Assembly: GCA_003248655.1 (NCBI GenBank)
Contig: QFPM01000015.1
Location: 21,644-85,643, forward strand
DNA length: 64,000 bases
Source of the DNA: Microbacterium sp.
GTDB taxonomy: Bacteria > Actinomycetota > Actinomycetes > Actinomycetales > Microbacteriaceae
Direction: 5' to 3'
Made by a program: the position numbers and the translations under genes. The notes under the pieces were generated by a model. The model was not told the origin of the DNA. It did not search any database and was given only the letters and a program-made list of their open reading frames with translations. This document shows, piece by piece, positions 1 through 8,615 of the stretch (within the stretch, counting starts at the first letter, position 1; each line of letters opens with the position of its first letter).

Positions 1-870
1 CACGGCTGTGTTCGCGAGGTTCAGCAGCGTCGCGGGGTTGCCGAGCACGCCCTCCGACTGCAGCTTGCGCACGAGCGAACTCATGAACTGCTGCTGGTTC
101 GAGATGCGGCCGAGGTCCGACCCGTCGCCGATGCCGTGGCGGATGCGCAGGAACTGCAGCGCCTGCACACCCTGCAGCGTCGGCGTGCCCGCGGCGAGGT
201 GCAACCCGGTGTGCGAATCGTTGATGTCATCCGACAGGCAGACCTGCACGCCGCCGATCGCGTCGGACATCGCGATGACACCCGTCCAGCGAGTCGCGGC
301 GGCGAACTGCACGTCGATGCCGGTGAGCTTCTCGATCGTGAGAACGGTGCACGCCAGCCCGCCGTACGAGTACGACACGTTGAGCATCTGCGCGCTCATC
401 GCCGAATACTGCGTGCCGTCCTCGCCGGTGCACGAGGGGATCGGCACGATCATGTCGCGCGGGAACGAGACGACGGTGACCCGGCGCGGGTTGTCGGAGA
501 TGTTTACGAGCATCGTGACGTCGTTGCGCTCGCCCTCGGTGTCGCGCTTCTGGCACGCTCCCGACAGCGCCGCGTTCGCACCCTCGCACGAGTCGGTGCC
601 GACGATCAGCATGTTGACGCCGCCCTCGATCTCACCGAGGGTGGGCGGGAGCAACTCGTCGTCGCCCCCGATGTCGACCCCGCTGTCCGCGACGGCGCGA
701 GCGGCATCCCACAGGTAGAACGCGCCGACGGCCGAGACACTCAGGACGGCGACGAGGGCCATCGCGCCGATCACCGTGAGAACCTGCAAGAACGGATTCG
801 GAGACCGAAGGATGCCGTGGCGCGCGACGGGTACGCGACGCGAACGGTCGGTGCGTGTGCCCACGGGCAT
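1..870 (-). CDS. LCP family cell-wall glycopolymer ligase, C-terminus cut by window edge
   Basis: LytR-CpsA-Psr proteins transfer glycopolymers from lipid carriers to peptidoglycan on the outside of the membrane. Reading the minus strand from the ATG at 870 gives 290 codons without a stop to the window edge. A short basic cytoplasmic tail is followed by one membrane segment at about residues 27-52, then the extracellular LCP domain. The domain shows VNMLIVGTDS, SFPRDMIVPIP and the Arg-rich signature FLRIRHG...DLGRISNQQQ, which are family hallmarks. The AGAAAGGA Shine-Dalgarno sits only just before the ATG. The GTG two codons downstream (862-864) has better spacing and may be the true start. 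The gene follows tRNA-Ser on the same strand. Family assignment is secure; the polymer it transfers cannot be told. Confidence 0.9.
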   Translation of the reverse strand, partial: MPVGTRTDRSRRVPVARHGILRSPNPFLQVLTVIGAMALVAVLSVSAVGAFYLWDAARAVADSGVDIGGDDELLPPTLGEIEGGVNMLIVGTDSCEGANAALSGACQKRDTEGERNDVTMLVNISDNPRRVTVVSFPRDMIVPIPSCTGEDGTQYSAMSAQMLNVSYSYGGLACTVLTIEKLTGIDVQFAAATRWTGVIAMSDAIGGVQVCLSDDINDSHTGLHLAAGTPTLQGVQALQFLRIRHGIGDGSDLGRISNQQQFMSSLVRKLQSEGVLGNPATLLNLANTAV

Positions 871-879
871 CCTTTCTGG

Positions 880-964
880 CGGAGGGTGTGGGATTCGAAC
901 CCACGGGACATTGCTGCCCACTGGTTTTCAAGACCAGGTCCATCGGCCGCTCGGACAACCCTCC
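880..964 (-). tRNA. tRNA-Ser(TGA)
   Basis: On the minus strand the segment folds as a class II tRNA. The acceptor strands GGAGGGT and ACCCTCC pair. The anticodon stem is CCTGG/CCAGT-like around the loop CTTGAAA, which gives anticodon TGA. A long variable arm (GGGCAGCAATGTCCC) is typical of serine tRNA, and the T loop is GGGTTCGAATCCC. The CCA end is not encoded. A TAGACT box on the minus strand (1012-1017) about 47 bp upstream could be its -10 element. Confidence 0.95.
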
Positions 965-1109
965 CGGCGGAGCACATCGCGAGCGATGCGACATCCGTCG
1001 AACAGGCGTCGAGTCTAGTCGAGGGGACGATCCATCATCGCGCGCGCGCCTGTGCGCGCCCTGAACGACTCGCCCGCAAGCCCCGAGGGGACTGTCACGC
1101 GGTGCGCTG

Positions 1110-1934
1110 TCAGAGCGCGCGAAGGATGTCGGCGACACCGCCGACGTGCACGGATGCCGTGATCTCGCCGGCCGCGCTGCGCACCTCGTCGGGGCCTTGC
1201 CCCATCGCGATCGCGCGGCCCCCGTGCCCCAGCGCCCAGCGGAACATGCCGAGGTCGTTGCGCCCGTCGCCCATCACGAGCACCCGGTCCGGCTCGACGC
1301 CGAGCCACGCGCGCACGCGCTCGAGCGCCGTCGACTTGTCGACACCCTGCGGCGCGATGTCGAGCCACGCCGACCACCCGACCGCATACGACACCTCGGT
1401 GAGGCCGATGCGCGAGACGAGCGCGAGGAAGTCGCTGTCTGTCTCCTCCGGTGAGACGACGACGACGCGGCACACGGGGTGCGCCGACAGCTCCTCGAAC
1501 GGCACGCGCCGCGCCTGGACGAGGTTCCAGTCATCCATCGGCTCGGTGTACAGGCGCTCCCCGTCGGCGAGCTCGACGAGGTACTTGCCGTGCGGCAGGT
1601 GCTCGCGCAGGAGCACCAGCACCTCCGTCGGGTCGAAGGTCTCGACGTGGAACCGCTCGTAGACGCTCTCTTCGCCGAGGTCTCCCCCGACCCGCTTCAT
1701 GATGACGGCGCCGTTCGAGCAGACGGCATACTCGGGCGCGAGGGCGAGCACTCGCTGGATGCCGCGCGTGCCCTCCCACGAGCGCCCCGTCGCGAGCATG
1801 ACCTCGTGCCCCGCACGGTGCGCGTGCGCGACGGCGTCGACGATGCCGGGGCTCAGCGTCTCGTCCTCGAGCAGGACGGTGCCGTCGACATCGAGCGCGA
1901 TGAGCATCCGCGTGTCGCTCACGGCATCCGTCAT
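1110..1934 (-). CDS. HAD superfamily (Cof-type) hydrolase
   Basis: Predicted cytoplasmic sugar-phosphate or nucleotide phosphatase of the haloacid dehalogenase superfamily, 274 aa. Motif I is LIALDVDGTVL near residues 11-21 with the nucleophile Asp. Motif III is the Lys in QGVDKSTAL, and motif IV is MGDGRNDLGMF near the C-terminus. A large type II cap lies between. The ATG overlaps the serS stop codon (ATGA at 1931-1934), so translation is coupled to serS. Cof-type family members are promiscuous, so the substrate cannot be assigned. Confidence 0.9.
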   Translation of the reverse strand: MTDAVSDTRMLIALDVDGTVLLEDETLSPGIVDAVAHAHRAGHEVMLATGRSWEGTRGIQRVLALAPEYAVCSNGAVIMKRVGGDLGEESVYERFHVETFDPTEVLVLLREHLPHGKYLVELADGERLYTEPMDDWNLVQARRVPFEELSAHPVCRVVVVSPEETDSDFLALVSRIGLTEVSYAVGWSAWLDIAPQGVDKSTALERVRAWLGVEPDRVLVMGDGRNDLGMFRWALGHGGRAIAMGQGPDEVRSAAGEITASVHVGGVADILRAL

Positions 1935-3199
1935 GCGATCGGCTCCGCCACCTCGAGTCCGCCCAGGTACGGGCGCAGCACCTCGGGGATCACGACGGAG
2001 CCGTCGGCGCGCTGGTGCGTCTCGAGGATCGCGACGATCCATCGCGTCGTCGCGAGCGTGCCGTTGAGGGTTGCGACGGGCTGCGTCTTCGCATCGGGGG
2101 CCGGGCGGTAGCGCACGTCGAGCCGGCGCGCCTGATACGTCGTGCAGTTGCTCGTCGAAGTCAGCTCGCGGTACGCGCCCTGGGTCGGAACCCACGCCTC
2201 GACGTCGTACTTGCGCGCCGCGCTCGAGCCGAGATCGCCCGCGGCGACATCGATCACGCGGTACGACAGGCCGAGATCCTGGAGCATCTGCTCCTGCATC
2301 GCGACGAGGCGCAGGTGCTCGGCCTCGGCATCCTCGGGCGTCGTGTAGATGAACATCTCGAGCTTGTTGAACTGATGCACGCGGATGATGCCGCGCGTGT
2401 CCTTGCCGTACGACCCGGCCTCGCGGCGATAGCAGGTCGACCAGCCGGCGTAGCGCTTCGCGCCGGATGCCAGGTCGAGGATCTCGCCCATGTGGTACCC
2501 GGCGAGGGACACCTCGCTCGTGCCGACGAGGTACAGATCGTCCTCGTCGAGGTGGTAGACCTCGTCGGCGTGCTGGCCGAGAAACCCCGTGCCGCGCATC
2601 ACCTCGGGCCGCACGAGCGTCGGCGGGATCATCGGGATGAACCCGGCATCCACCGCTCGCTGCAGCGCGAGCGACATGAGCGCGTACTCGAGCCGCGCGC
2701 CGATGCCGGTCAGGAAGTAGAAGCGCGAGCCCGACACCTTGGTGCCGCGCTCCATGTCGATCGCGCCGAGCTTCTCGCCGAGGGCGAGGTGGTCGAGGGG
2801 CTCGAAGTCGAAGGATGCCGGCTCGCCATGCGTGCGCAGGGTCACGAAGTCGTCCTCGCCACCGGCGGGAACCCCGTCGATCACGATGTTCTCGACGCGC
2901 GCGAGCGCCTCGTCGGCGGCCGCCTCGGCCTCGGTGACGGCCTGCTGGGCCGCCTTGACGCGGTCGCTCAGCTCTTTCGCCTGGGCGACGAGCGCCGCCT
3001 TCTCGTCCTTCGGTGCAGCGGCGACGGTCTTGCCGTGCGCGTTCTGCGCGGCGCGCAGCTCTTCGAACGCCGTGATCGCCGCTCGCCGAGCGCGGTCGGC
3101 CTCGAGCGCGGCATCGACCGTGTCCGGCGACTCGCCGCGCGCGATCTGAGAGCGCTTGACAAGGTCCGGGTCATCACGGAGGACGGCGAGATCAATCAC
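1931..3199 (-). CDS. serS: Serine--tRNA ligase
   Basis: Charges tRNA-Ser with serine; class II synthetase of usual length (422 aa). The N-terminal coiled-coil tRNA-binding arm covers about residues 30-105. Motif 2 (CYRREAGSYG...NKLEMF) is at about 256-285 and motif 3 (NGTLATTRWIVAILE) near 376-392. The start is GTG at 3199. It follows a minus-strand TAGACT box (3206-3211) by six bases, so the mRNA is probably leaderless. It is divergent from the lipid kinase gene, whose own -10 box overlaps this one. A tRNA-Ser gene lies 1 kb away in the same direction. Confidence 0.98.
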   Translation of the reverse strand: MIDLAVLRDDPDLVKRSQIARGESPDTVDAALEADRARRAAITAFEELRAAQNAHGKTVAAAPKDEKAALVAQAKELSDRVKAAQQAVTEAEAAADEALARVENIVIDGVPAGGEDDFVTLRTHGEPASFDFEPLDHLALGEKLGAIDMERGTKVSGSRFYFLTGIGARLEYALMSLALQRAVDAGFIPMIPPTLVRPEVMRGTGFLGQHADEVYHLDEDDLYLVGTSEVSLAGYHMGEILDLASGAKRYAGWSTCYRREAGSYGKDTRGIIRVHQFNKLEMFIYTTPEDAEAEHLRLVAMQEQMLQDLGLSYRVIDVAAGDLGSSAARKYDVEAWVPTQGAYRELTSTSNCTTYQARRLDVRYRPAPDAKTQPVATLNGTLATTRWIVAILETHQRADGSVVIPEVLRPYLGGLEVAEPIA

Positions 3200-3205
3200 C
3201 CGTTC

Positions 3206-3215
3206 AGTCTAGGCT
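3206..3215. promoter_or_regulatory. Back-to-back -10 boxes for serS and the lipid kinase gene
   Basis: The 10-mer AGTCTAGGCT contains two -10 hexamers on opposite strands that share two bases. TAGACT (minus strand, 3206-3211) lies six bases before the GTG of serS. TAGGCT (plus strand, 3210-3215) lies seven bases before the ATG of the kinase gene. Both genes would then be transcribed as leaderless mRNAs from one symmetric promoter core. No convincing -35 element is visible on either side. Confidence 0.6.
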
Positions 3216-3222
3216 TTGGCGC

Positions 3223-4221
3223 ATGACGCCCTCCCCCGTCGGCGACCGCCGCGCCGCCCTCGTCTACAACCCGACGAAGGTGGATGCCGAGGCGTTGCGC
3301 GCGACGGTCACCGAGCAGGCGGCATCCGCGGGGTGGGGCGAACCCCTCTTCTACGAGACGAGCGTCGACGACCTCGGCGATGGGGTCACCGGCGAGGCGC
3401 TCGAGGCGGGCGCGGCGGGCGTGCTCGTCGCGGGCGGCGACGGCACCGTGCGGGCGGTCAGTCAGGCGATGGCGGGCACCGGCATCCCGCTCACGATCGT
3501 GCCGAGCGGCACGGGGAACCTCCTCGCCCGGAACCTGTCGCTCCCCCTCACGGATGCCGCGGCGATGGTCGCGGCGACCTTCGACGGCGACGTGCACGCG
3601 ATCGACGTCGGCTACGCAGAGTTCGAGCGCGAGGGCGGCGAGCGCGAGGAGCACGCGTTCGTCGTGATGGGCGGCATGGGACTCGACGCCGCGATGATCG
3701 CCAACACGCGCGGCGACCTCAAGAAGAAGGTCGGGTGGGTCGCGTACGTCGACGGCGCGGCGCGCTCGCTCGTGAACGCCAAGCCGTTCTCGATCCTCTA
3801 CCAGGTGCCCGGCCACCGCATGCACCGTGCGCAGGTGCAGAGCGTGCTGTTCGCGAACTGCGGGTCGCTGCCGGCGGGTCTGGAGCTCATCCCCGAGGCG
3901 TCCGTGTCGGACGGCGAGCTGGACATCGTGATCTTCCAGCCGAAGAACCCGCTCGGGTGGCTCGCGGTGTGGCGCCGCGTCGCGTGGGATAACAGCGTGC
4001 TGCGGCGCTTCCGCGCGGGCCGCAGCATTCTGCGGCTGCGCACGAAGGACAACTCGGTGCGCTACGCGAAGGGCACCGGGATCGAGGTCTCGGCATCCGG
4101 CGCGCAGCCCGTGCAGCTCGACGGCGATGAGTTCGGTGAGGCGACGTCGGTGCGGGTGCGCATCGCGGCGGCGTCGCTCGAGCTCGCCGTGCCGAAGGGG
4201 CACGTGTCGCCGAACCTCTGA
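3223..4221 (+). CDS. Diacylglycerol/lipid kinase family protein (YegS/BmrU type)
   Basis: Predicted lipid kinase that phosphorylates a membrane lipid such as diacylglycerol, 332 aa, the usual length for the family. The DAGK catalytic domain shows LVYNPTK at 13-19, the nucleotide-binding GGDGTVR at 71-77 and PSGTGNLLARNL at 94-105. The C-terminal beta-sandwich holds FANCGSLPAGL and DGELDIVIF. The TAGGCT box ends seven bases before the ATG, so the transcript is likely leaderless. The exact lipid substrate is not readable from sequence. Confidence 0.9.
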   Translation: MTPSPVGDRRAALVYNPTKVDAEALRATVTEQAASAGWGEPLFYETSVDDLGDGVTGEALEAGAAGVLVAGGDGTVRAVSQAMAGTGIPLTIVPSGTGNLLARNLSLPLTDAAAMVAATFDGDVHAIDVGYAEFEREGGEREEHAFVVMGGMGLDAAMIANTRGDLKKKVGWVAYVDGAARSLVNAKPFSILYQVPGHRMHRAQVQSVLFANCGSLPAGLELIPEASVSDGELDIVIFQPKNPLGWLAVWRRVAWDNSVLRRFRAGRSILRLRTKDNSVRYAKGTGIEVSASGAQPVQLDGDEFGEATSVRVRIAAASLELAVPKGHVSPNL

Positions 4222-4232
4222 GGCGGGGGGCG

Positions 4233-4256
4233 TGACGGGCGCGCCTGTCGCCGTCA
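4233..4256 (+). terminator. Possible weak hairpin after the lipid kinase gene
   Basis: TGACGG and CCGTCA form a six-base-pair stem around a 12-base GC-rich loop, 12 bases after the kinase stop. No T tract follows, so this is at best a pause or Rho-associated site. Confidence 0.3.
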
Positions 4257-4296
4257 AGGGGATGCGCGCGACGCGGGCGCGCGGCACGATGGGGGG

Positions 4297-5649
4297 ATGC
4301 CTTCGCCGTCGCTCGTCTGGTTTCGCGACGACCTGCGCCTCGCCGACAACCCGGCCCTGCGCGCGGCGGTCGACCGGGGCGAACCGGTCATCGGGGTGTA
4401 CGTGCTCGATGAGCGCTCCCCCGGCATCCGCCCGCTCGGCGGCGCGGCGCGCTGGTGGCTGCACCACTCGCTGACCGAGCTCGGCGAGCGGATGCGCGAG
4501 AGGGGGTCGGCGCTCGTGCTGCGGCGCGGCGCGGCGGCCGAGGTGGTTTCCGCTCTCGTCGCCGAGATGGGCGTCGGCGCCGTGTTCTGGAACCGCCGCT
4601 ACGGCGGGCCGGAGCGCGAGGTCGACGCCGGGCTCAAAGAGCAGCTTCGCGCGGGCGGCATCGAGGTGGCCTCGTTCGCGGCATCCCTCTTGTTCGAGCC
4701 GTGGACGGTGCGCACCGGCGCCGGCACCCCTTACGCCGTGTTCACCCCGTTCTGGAACGCGTGCCGGCAGCTCCCCGCGCCGCGGGCGCCGCTGCCCGAA
4801 CCGCGCGAGCTGACCGGGCCGCGGGGGCACCCGGCATCCGACGACCTGTCCGACTGGGAGCTGCTACCCACCCGGCCCGACTGGGCGGACGGGCTGCGCG
4901 AGCGCTGGACTCCGGGTGAGCGCGCCGCGCACGCACGCCTGCGCGAGTTCTTGACCGAGGATGCCGCGGACTACGACCGCGCCCGCGACGAACCGGCGGC
5001 GGGAGCGACGTCGCTGCTGTCGCCGCGGCTGCGGTGGGGCGAGCTGAGCCCACACCAGGTGTGGCACGCGGCGGTGTCTTCGGGTGCGCAGATCGGCGGG
5101 TTCCTGTCGGAGCTCGGCTGGCGCGAGTTCGCGTGGCACACGCTGTTCCACTTTCCGTCGCTTGCGGAGCGCAATCTGCGCGCCGCGTTCGACGCGTTCC
5201 CCTGGCCGCCGCTACGCCCCACGATGTTGCGCGCGTGGCAGCGCGGCGAGACCGGCATCCCGCTGGTGGATGCCGGCATGCGCGAGCTCTGGACGAGCGG
5301 GTTCATGCACAACCGGGTGCGGATGGTCACGGCATCCTTTCTCGTCAAGAACCTGCTGATCGACTGGCGGCGCGGCGAGGAGTGGTTCTGGGATACCCTC
5401 GTCGACGCGGATGCCGCCAACAACCCCTTCAACTGGCAGTGGGTCGCCGGCTCGGGCGCCGATGCCGCGCCGTACTTTCGGGTCTTCAACCCCGAGCTGC
5501 AGGCGAAGAAGTTCGATCCCGACGGGCTGTATGTGCGCGAGTGGGCGCCGGATGCCGCGGGCCGCGACCCGATCGTCGACCTGGCCGAGACGCGCGCGGC
5601 CGCGCTGGCCGCGTACGAGGCGGTCAAACGCGCCGGCGCGAGCGGTTGA
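4297..5649 (+). CDS. phr: Deoxyribodipyrimidine photolyase (cryptochrome/photolyase family)
   Basis: Light-dependent repair of cyclobutane pyrimidine dimers with FAD and an antenna chromophore, 450 aa. The N-terminal photolyase domain begins with LVWFRDDLRLADNPAL. The C-terminal FAD domain shows LSEL(G)WREFAWHTLFHFP, RAWQRGETGIPLVDAGMREL, and NRVRMVTASFLVKNLLIDWRRGEEWF. These are followed by the class I signature DANNPFNWQWVAGSGADAAPYFRVFNP around residues 370-400. Start ATG at 4297 follows a GGGGGG Shine-Dalgarno. The downstream gap carries a small inverted repeat. Confidence 0.95.
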   Translation: MPSPSLVWFRDDLRLADNPALRAAVDRGEPVIGVYVLDERSPGIRPLGGAARWWLHHSLTELGERMRERGSALVLRRGAAAEVVSALVAEMGVGAVFWNRRYGGPEREVDAGLKEQLRAGGIEVASFAASLLFEPWTVRTGAGTPYAVFTPFWNACRQLPAPRAPLPEPRELTGPRGHPASDDLSDWELLPTRPDWADGLRERWTPGERAAHARLREFLTEDAADYDRARDEPAAGATSLLSPRLRWGELSPHQVWHAAVSSGAQIGGFLSELGWREFAWHTLFHFPSLAERNLRAAFDAFPWPPLRPTMLRAWQRGETGIPLVDAGMRELWTSGFMHNRVRMVTASFLVKNLLIDWRRGEEWFWDTLVDADAANNPFNWQWVAGSGADAAPYFRVFNPELQAKKFDPDGLYVREWAPDAAGRDPIVDLAETRAAALAAYEAVKRAGASG

Positions 5650-5727
5650 GCGCGCGGGCGCTCGGTTGAGTGGGCGCAATCCCCGGGAATCGCGGGCTTA
5701 TACCCGGCGAACGCGCCCACTGAACCG
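5644..5727. repeat. Inverted-repeat element after phr (word GGTTGAG)
   Basis: GGTTGAG occurs at 5644-5650, overlapping the phr stop, and again at 5664-5670, twenty bases apart. The second copy continues as GGTTGAGTGGGCGC. It is matched by the near-complement GCGCCCACTGAACC at 5713-5726 with one mismatch. This resembles the two-copy/inverted-copy elements described elsewhere in the window but lacks the second inverted copy. Confidence 0.45.
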
Positions 5728-5771
5728 CCGCAGCAGGAATGTCCTCCAGCCCGCGCGGGTTGACACAGGGG

Positions 5772-6821
5772 ATGAACTCCCCCGTGCTCTCTGTCCTTGA
5801 CCTCGTCCCTGTTCGCACCGGGCAGACCAGCGCGCAAGCGGTCGCGGCATCCCTCGCCCTCGCGCAGCGCGCCGACGAGCTCGGATACCGCCGCTACTGG
5901 TTCGCCGAGCACCACAACATGCCCGCCGTCGCGTCGACGACCCCGCCCGTGCTGGTCGCCGCGGCCGCCGCGCGCACGACGCGTATGCGGGTCGGATCGG
6001 GCGGTGTCATGCTCCCGAACCACTCGCCGCTCGTCGTCGCCGAGCAGTTTGCGGCCCTCGAAGCCCTCGCGCCGGGCCGCGTCGACCTCGGCATCGGCCG
6101 GGCGCCTGGCAGCGACCCCGTCATCACGCAGCTGCTACGGATGTCGGGAACGACGAGCGACGTCGACCGTTTCCCCGACCACATCCGCGACATCCTCGCC
6201 CTCGCCTCCCCCGACGGCGCGAGCGTGCGCCTCACCGGGCGACCGGACGGCGAGGACCGCTACGCGATCCGCGCGACCCCCGCCGCGACCGGCGCCCCCG
6301 AGCTGTGGCTGCTCGGATCGAGCGACTACTCGGCGCAGCTCGCCGCAGCCTTCGGCCTGCCGTACGTCTTCGCGAACCACTTCTCCGGCGAGGGCCTCGA
6401 GCGCGCGCTCGACCTGTACCGGCAGGGGTTCCAGGCATCCGAGCACCTCGATGCGCCGCGCACGTTCCTCACCGCGAACGCCGTCGTCGCACCGACCGCC
6501 ACCGAAGCAGAAGAGCGGATGCTGCCGCAGGCGCGCATGATGGCGCGCCTGCGCGGCGGCCGCCCGCTCATCGCCCTCGAGACCGTCGAAGAGGCGGCGG
6601 ATGCCGAGGCCGCAGACCACCTCGCAACGCCGCTGCTCGACGCGATGCGCACGCGCTGGTTCGTCGGCGAGCCCGGTGACGTGCGCGCGCGCCTCGACGC
6701 GTTCGCCGCGCGGCACGGGGTCGACGAGATCATGATCTCGCCGGTCGCCGCCGCGTTCGCGCACGAGCCGATCGATGCCGCGGTCGGCCGCACCCAGACG
6801 CTCGAGCTCCTCGCGGGGTGA
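5772..6821 (+). CDS. LLM class flavin-dependent oxidoreductase
   Basis: Luciferase-like monooxygenase family protein, 349 aa from ATG 5772, predicted to use reduced flavin (FMNH2 or F420). It shows the family N-terminus LSVLDLVPVRTGQT, RYWFAEHHNMPAVASTTPPVL, and RVGSGGVMLPNHSPLVVAEQF. GRVDLGIGRAPGSDP comes next, and GEPGDVRARLDAFAARHGVDEIMI closes the barrel. An in-frame ATG lies upstream at 5739, but MNSPVLSVLDLVP matches the usual family start. The AGGGG before it is very close, and GTG 5784 is a third possibility. Substrate unknown. Confidence 0.88.
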   Translation: MNSPVLSVLDLVPVRTGQTSAQAVAASLALAQRADELGYRRYWFAEHHNMPAVASTTPPVLVAAAAARTTRMRVGSGGVMLPNHSPLVVAEQFAALEALAPGRVDLGIGRAPGSDPVITQLLRMSGTTSDVDRFPDHIRDILALASPDGASVRLTGRPDGEDRYAIRATPAATGAPELWLLGSSDYSAQLAAAFGLPYVFANHFSGEGLERALDLYRQGFQASEHLDAPRTFLTANAVVAPTATEAEERMLPQARMMARLRGGRPLIALETVEEAADAEAADHLATPLLDAMRTRWFVGEPGDVRARLDAFAARHGVDEIMISPVAAAFAHEPIDAAVGRTQTLELLAG

Positions 6822-6853
6822 GTCGTTTCGACTCGCTGCGCCCGCTCAACGAC
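6822..6853. terminator. Palindrome between convergent LLM and pheA genes
   Basis: GTCGTTTCGACTCGC followed by CGCTCAACGACC gives GTCGTT paired with AACGAC between two convergent stop codons. It overlaps the last codons of pheA. A sequence of this type (TCGTTGAGCG...CGAAACGAC) is, as I recall, frequent between genes in Microbacterium relatives. The position suggests a bidirectional terminator or a REP-like element. There is no T tract. Confidence 0.45.
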
Positions 6854-7835
6854 CGGGGTCTGGCTCGCCCGAGATGAGCCCGCGCAGCCAGTCGCGCGCC
6901 TCGACGAAGACGTCGTCGGAGTAGCGCTCGGGGTAGTGCACGATCTGCCGGTCGGCGCGCGGATACGAGCCGAGGTAGATCACCTTGGGGCTGAAGCGGC
7001 GAAGGCCCAGCAGCGCGTCGGCCATCCGTTCGTCATGGATGTGGCCGTCGGCATCCACCACGAAGCGGTAGCGGCCGAGGGCGTCGCCGATCGGGCGCGA
7101 GGCGAGCAGCGACAGGTTGATGCCGCGCGTCGCGAACTGCTCGAGCATCTCGAGCAGGGCGCCCGGGTGGTCGTCGGGCAGCTCAACGATGAGCGACGTC
7201 TTGTCGGCTCCCGTCGGCGGCGGCGCGACCGCGGTGCTTCCGACGAGGACGAACCGCGTCACGGCGTTGGCGTTGTCGCCGATGCCCTCCGCCAGCAGCT
7301 CGAGGTCATAGTGCCCGAGGATGCCGGGGGGCGCGATCGCGGCATCCGCATCACTCACCCCGTCGACGATCCCGACGGCCGAGGCGACGTTGGAGGCGGC
7401 GGGAAGGTGCGCGTGCTCGGGCAGGTGCGCGGTGAGCCACTGCAGGCACTGCGCGTAGGCGACGGGGTGTGCGGCGACGAGCCGCACGTCCTCGAGCCGC
7501 GCGCCGGGGCGCCCGACGAGCACGAAGTTCACGGGCACGAGGTACTCGCCGATGATGCGGAGGCCCGGCATCGTCGCGAGGGCGTCCTGCGCGGTCGACA
7601 CGCCGCCGTCGACCGAGTTCTCGATCGCGATCATCGCGGCATCCGAGCGGCCGGAGGTGACGTCGGCGAGCGCTTCGCCGACGTTGCGCACGGGCCGCCA
7701 GATCTGGTCGCGCGCCTCGGGCACCTGCGCGAGGGCCGCCTCGGTGAACGTCCCCGCGGGGCCGAGGTAGCTGTAGGTGCGGCGGCTCGGCGCGGACGGG
7801 GCGGCGTCGCCCGTCGCGGACTGGTCGAAACTCAC
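6846..7835 (-). CDS. pheA: Prephenate dehydratase
   Basis: Converts prephenate to phenylpyruvate in phenylalanine synthesis, 329 aa, a monofunctional enzyme. The catalytic domain opens with YSYLGPAGTFTEAAL and contains the periplasmic-binding-like fold with MIAIENSVDGGVSTAQDAL and the conserved NANAVTRFVLVG (the TRF triad). A C-terminal ACT regulatory domain follows (LIVELPDDHPGALLEML, then INLSLLASRPIG), so feedback by phenylalanine is likely. The GTG start lies seven bases after a minus-strand TAGGCT box (7843-7848), which suggests a leaderless mRNA. Confidence 0.96.
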   Translation of the reverse strand: MSFDQSATGDAAPSAPSRRTYSYLGPAGTFTEAALAQVPEARDQIWRPVRNVGEALADVTSGRSDAAMIAIENSVDGGVSTAQDALATMPGLRIIGEYLVPVNFVLVGRPGARLEDVRLVAAHPVAYAQCLQWLTAHLPEHAHLPAASNVASAVGIVDGVSDADAAIAPPGILGHYDLELLAEGIGDNANAVTRFVLVGSTAVAPPPTGADKTSLIVELPDDHPGALLEMLEQFATRGINLSLLASRPIGDALGRYRFVVDADGHIHDERMADALLGLRRFSPKVIYLGSYPRADRQIVHYPERYSDDVFVEARDWLRGLISGEPDPGR

Positions 7836-7900
7836 GCCGCTCAGCCTAGTTGCGGCGGGCCACCGCCCGCGAAAGTCAGCGCTCGCCTACCCTGGAGGGC

Positions 7901-8542
7901 ATGACCCGTCGCCCCCTCGCCTCCGTGCTCACCCTGGTCTCCACCGCGACGCTCGCGCTCGGGCTCGCTGCGTGCGCGCCCACCGGCGACACCCCGTCGC
8001 CGAGCGGCAGCACCGGCGGGGCGTCGAGTTCGCCGAAGCCGTCGTCCTCGGCATCCGCCTCGCCCTCTGCATCACCGAGCGCCGACGCGGCCGCGTGCCT
8101 CATCGGCGACTGGACGATGGATCAGGCGGGCCTCGACGGGTTCTACGGCGACGTGAACACGCTGCTCGAGGGGTCGGGCGTCGTCTTCACGCCGCAGGGG
8201 TCTGCCGCGCTGAGCATCACGAAAGACGGGGCGTTCACGTGGTCGCCCAGCACTCAGCTCACCGCCGCCGTCTCGGGGACGGAGATCCTGGTGACCCTCG
8301 GCGGCCAGATCGTCGGCACGTACACGGCGACGGGCGACCGCATCGCGACCGCGACGCAGTCGACCGACGGGCTCGTCGTCTCAGCGACGATCGACGGCGC
8401 GGAGACGGATGCCGGCGCCATCACCGAGCAGATCGCCGCCGCCCCCATCACAGATGCCGCGTACACCTGCTCGGGCGACACGCTGACCCTGGATTCGTCG
8501 CTCGCGGGCGGCACCGCGACGAGCGTGCTGCACCGCCGCTGA
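7901..8542 (+). CDS. Putative lipoprotein, first of a tandem paralogous pair
   Basis: I do not recognise the domain. The 213-aa product has a lipoprotein signal peptide ending in LGLAAC, then a Ser/Pro/Thr/Ala-rich linker to about residue 64. A C-terminal domain follows, with CLIGDWTMDQ, a KDGAFTWSPST strand, and the ending TSVLHRR. Two further Cys residues (CLIG and YTC) could form a disulphide. The next gene encodes a clear paralogue with the same layout. ATG 7901 was chosen over an upstream in-frame ATG because it fits the signal peptide and lies seven bases after TACCCT (7888-7893). The GGAGG between them could also act as a Shine-Dalgarno. Confidence 0.8.
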   Translation: MTRRPLASVLTLVSTATLALGLAACAPTGDTPSPSGSTGGASSSPKPSSSASASPSASPSADAAACLIGDWTMDQAGLDGFYGDVNTLLEGSGVVFTPQGSAALSITKDGAFTWSPSTQLTAAVSGTEILVTLGGQIVGTYTATGDRIATATQSTDGLVVSATIDGAETDAGAITEQIAAAPITDAAYTCSGDTLTLDSSLAGGTATSVLHRR

Positions 8543-8615
8543 GCGATCCTGGCGGCGTGACCGCGTCGACCGTATTCACGGCGACGGGTCAGGTAGGACG
8601 CAATAGCCTGAACGG

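Noticed and set aside
5757..5774. TTGACA immediately before the LLM gene start as a -35 box
   Set aside because: It lies within 15 bases of the start codon with no -10 box downstream before the gene.
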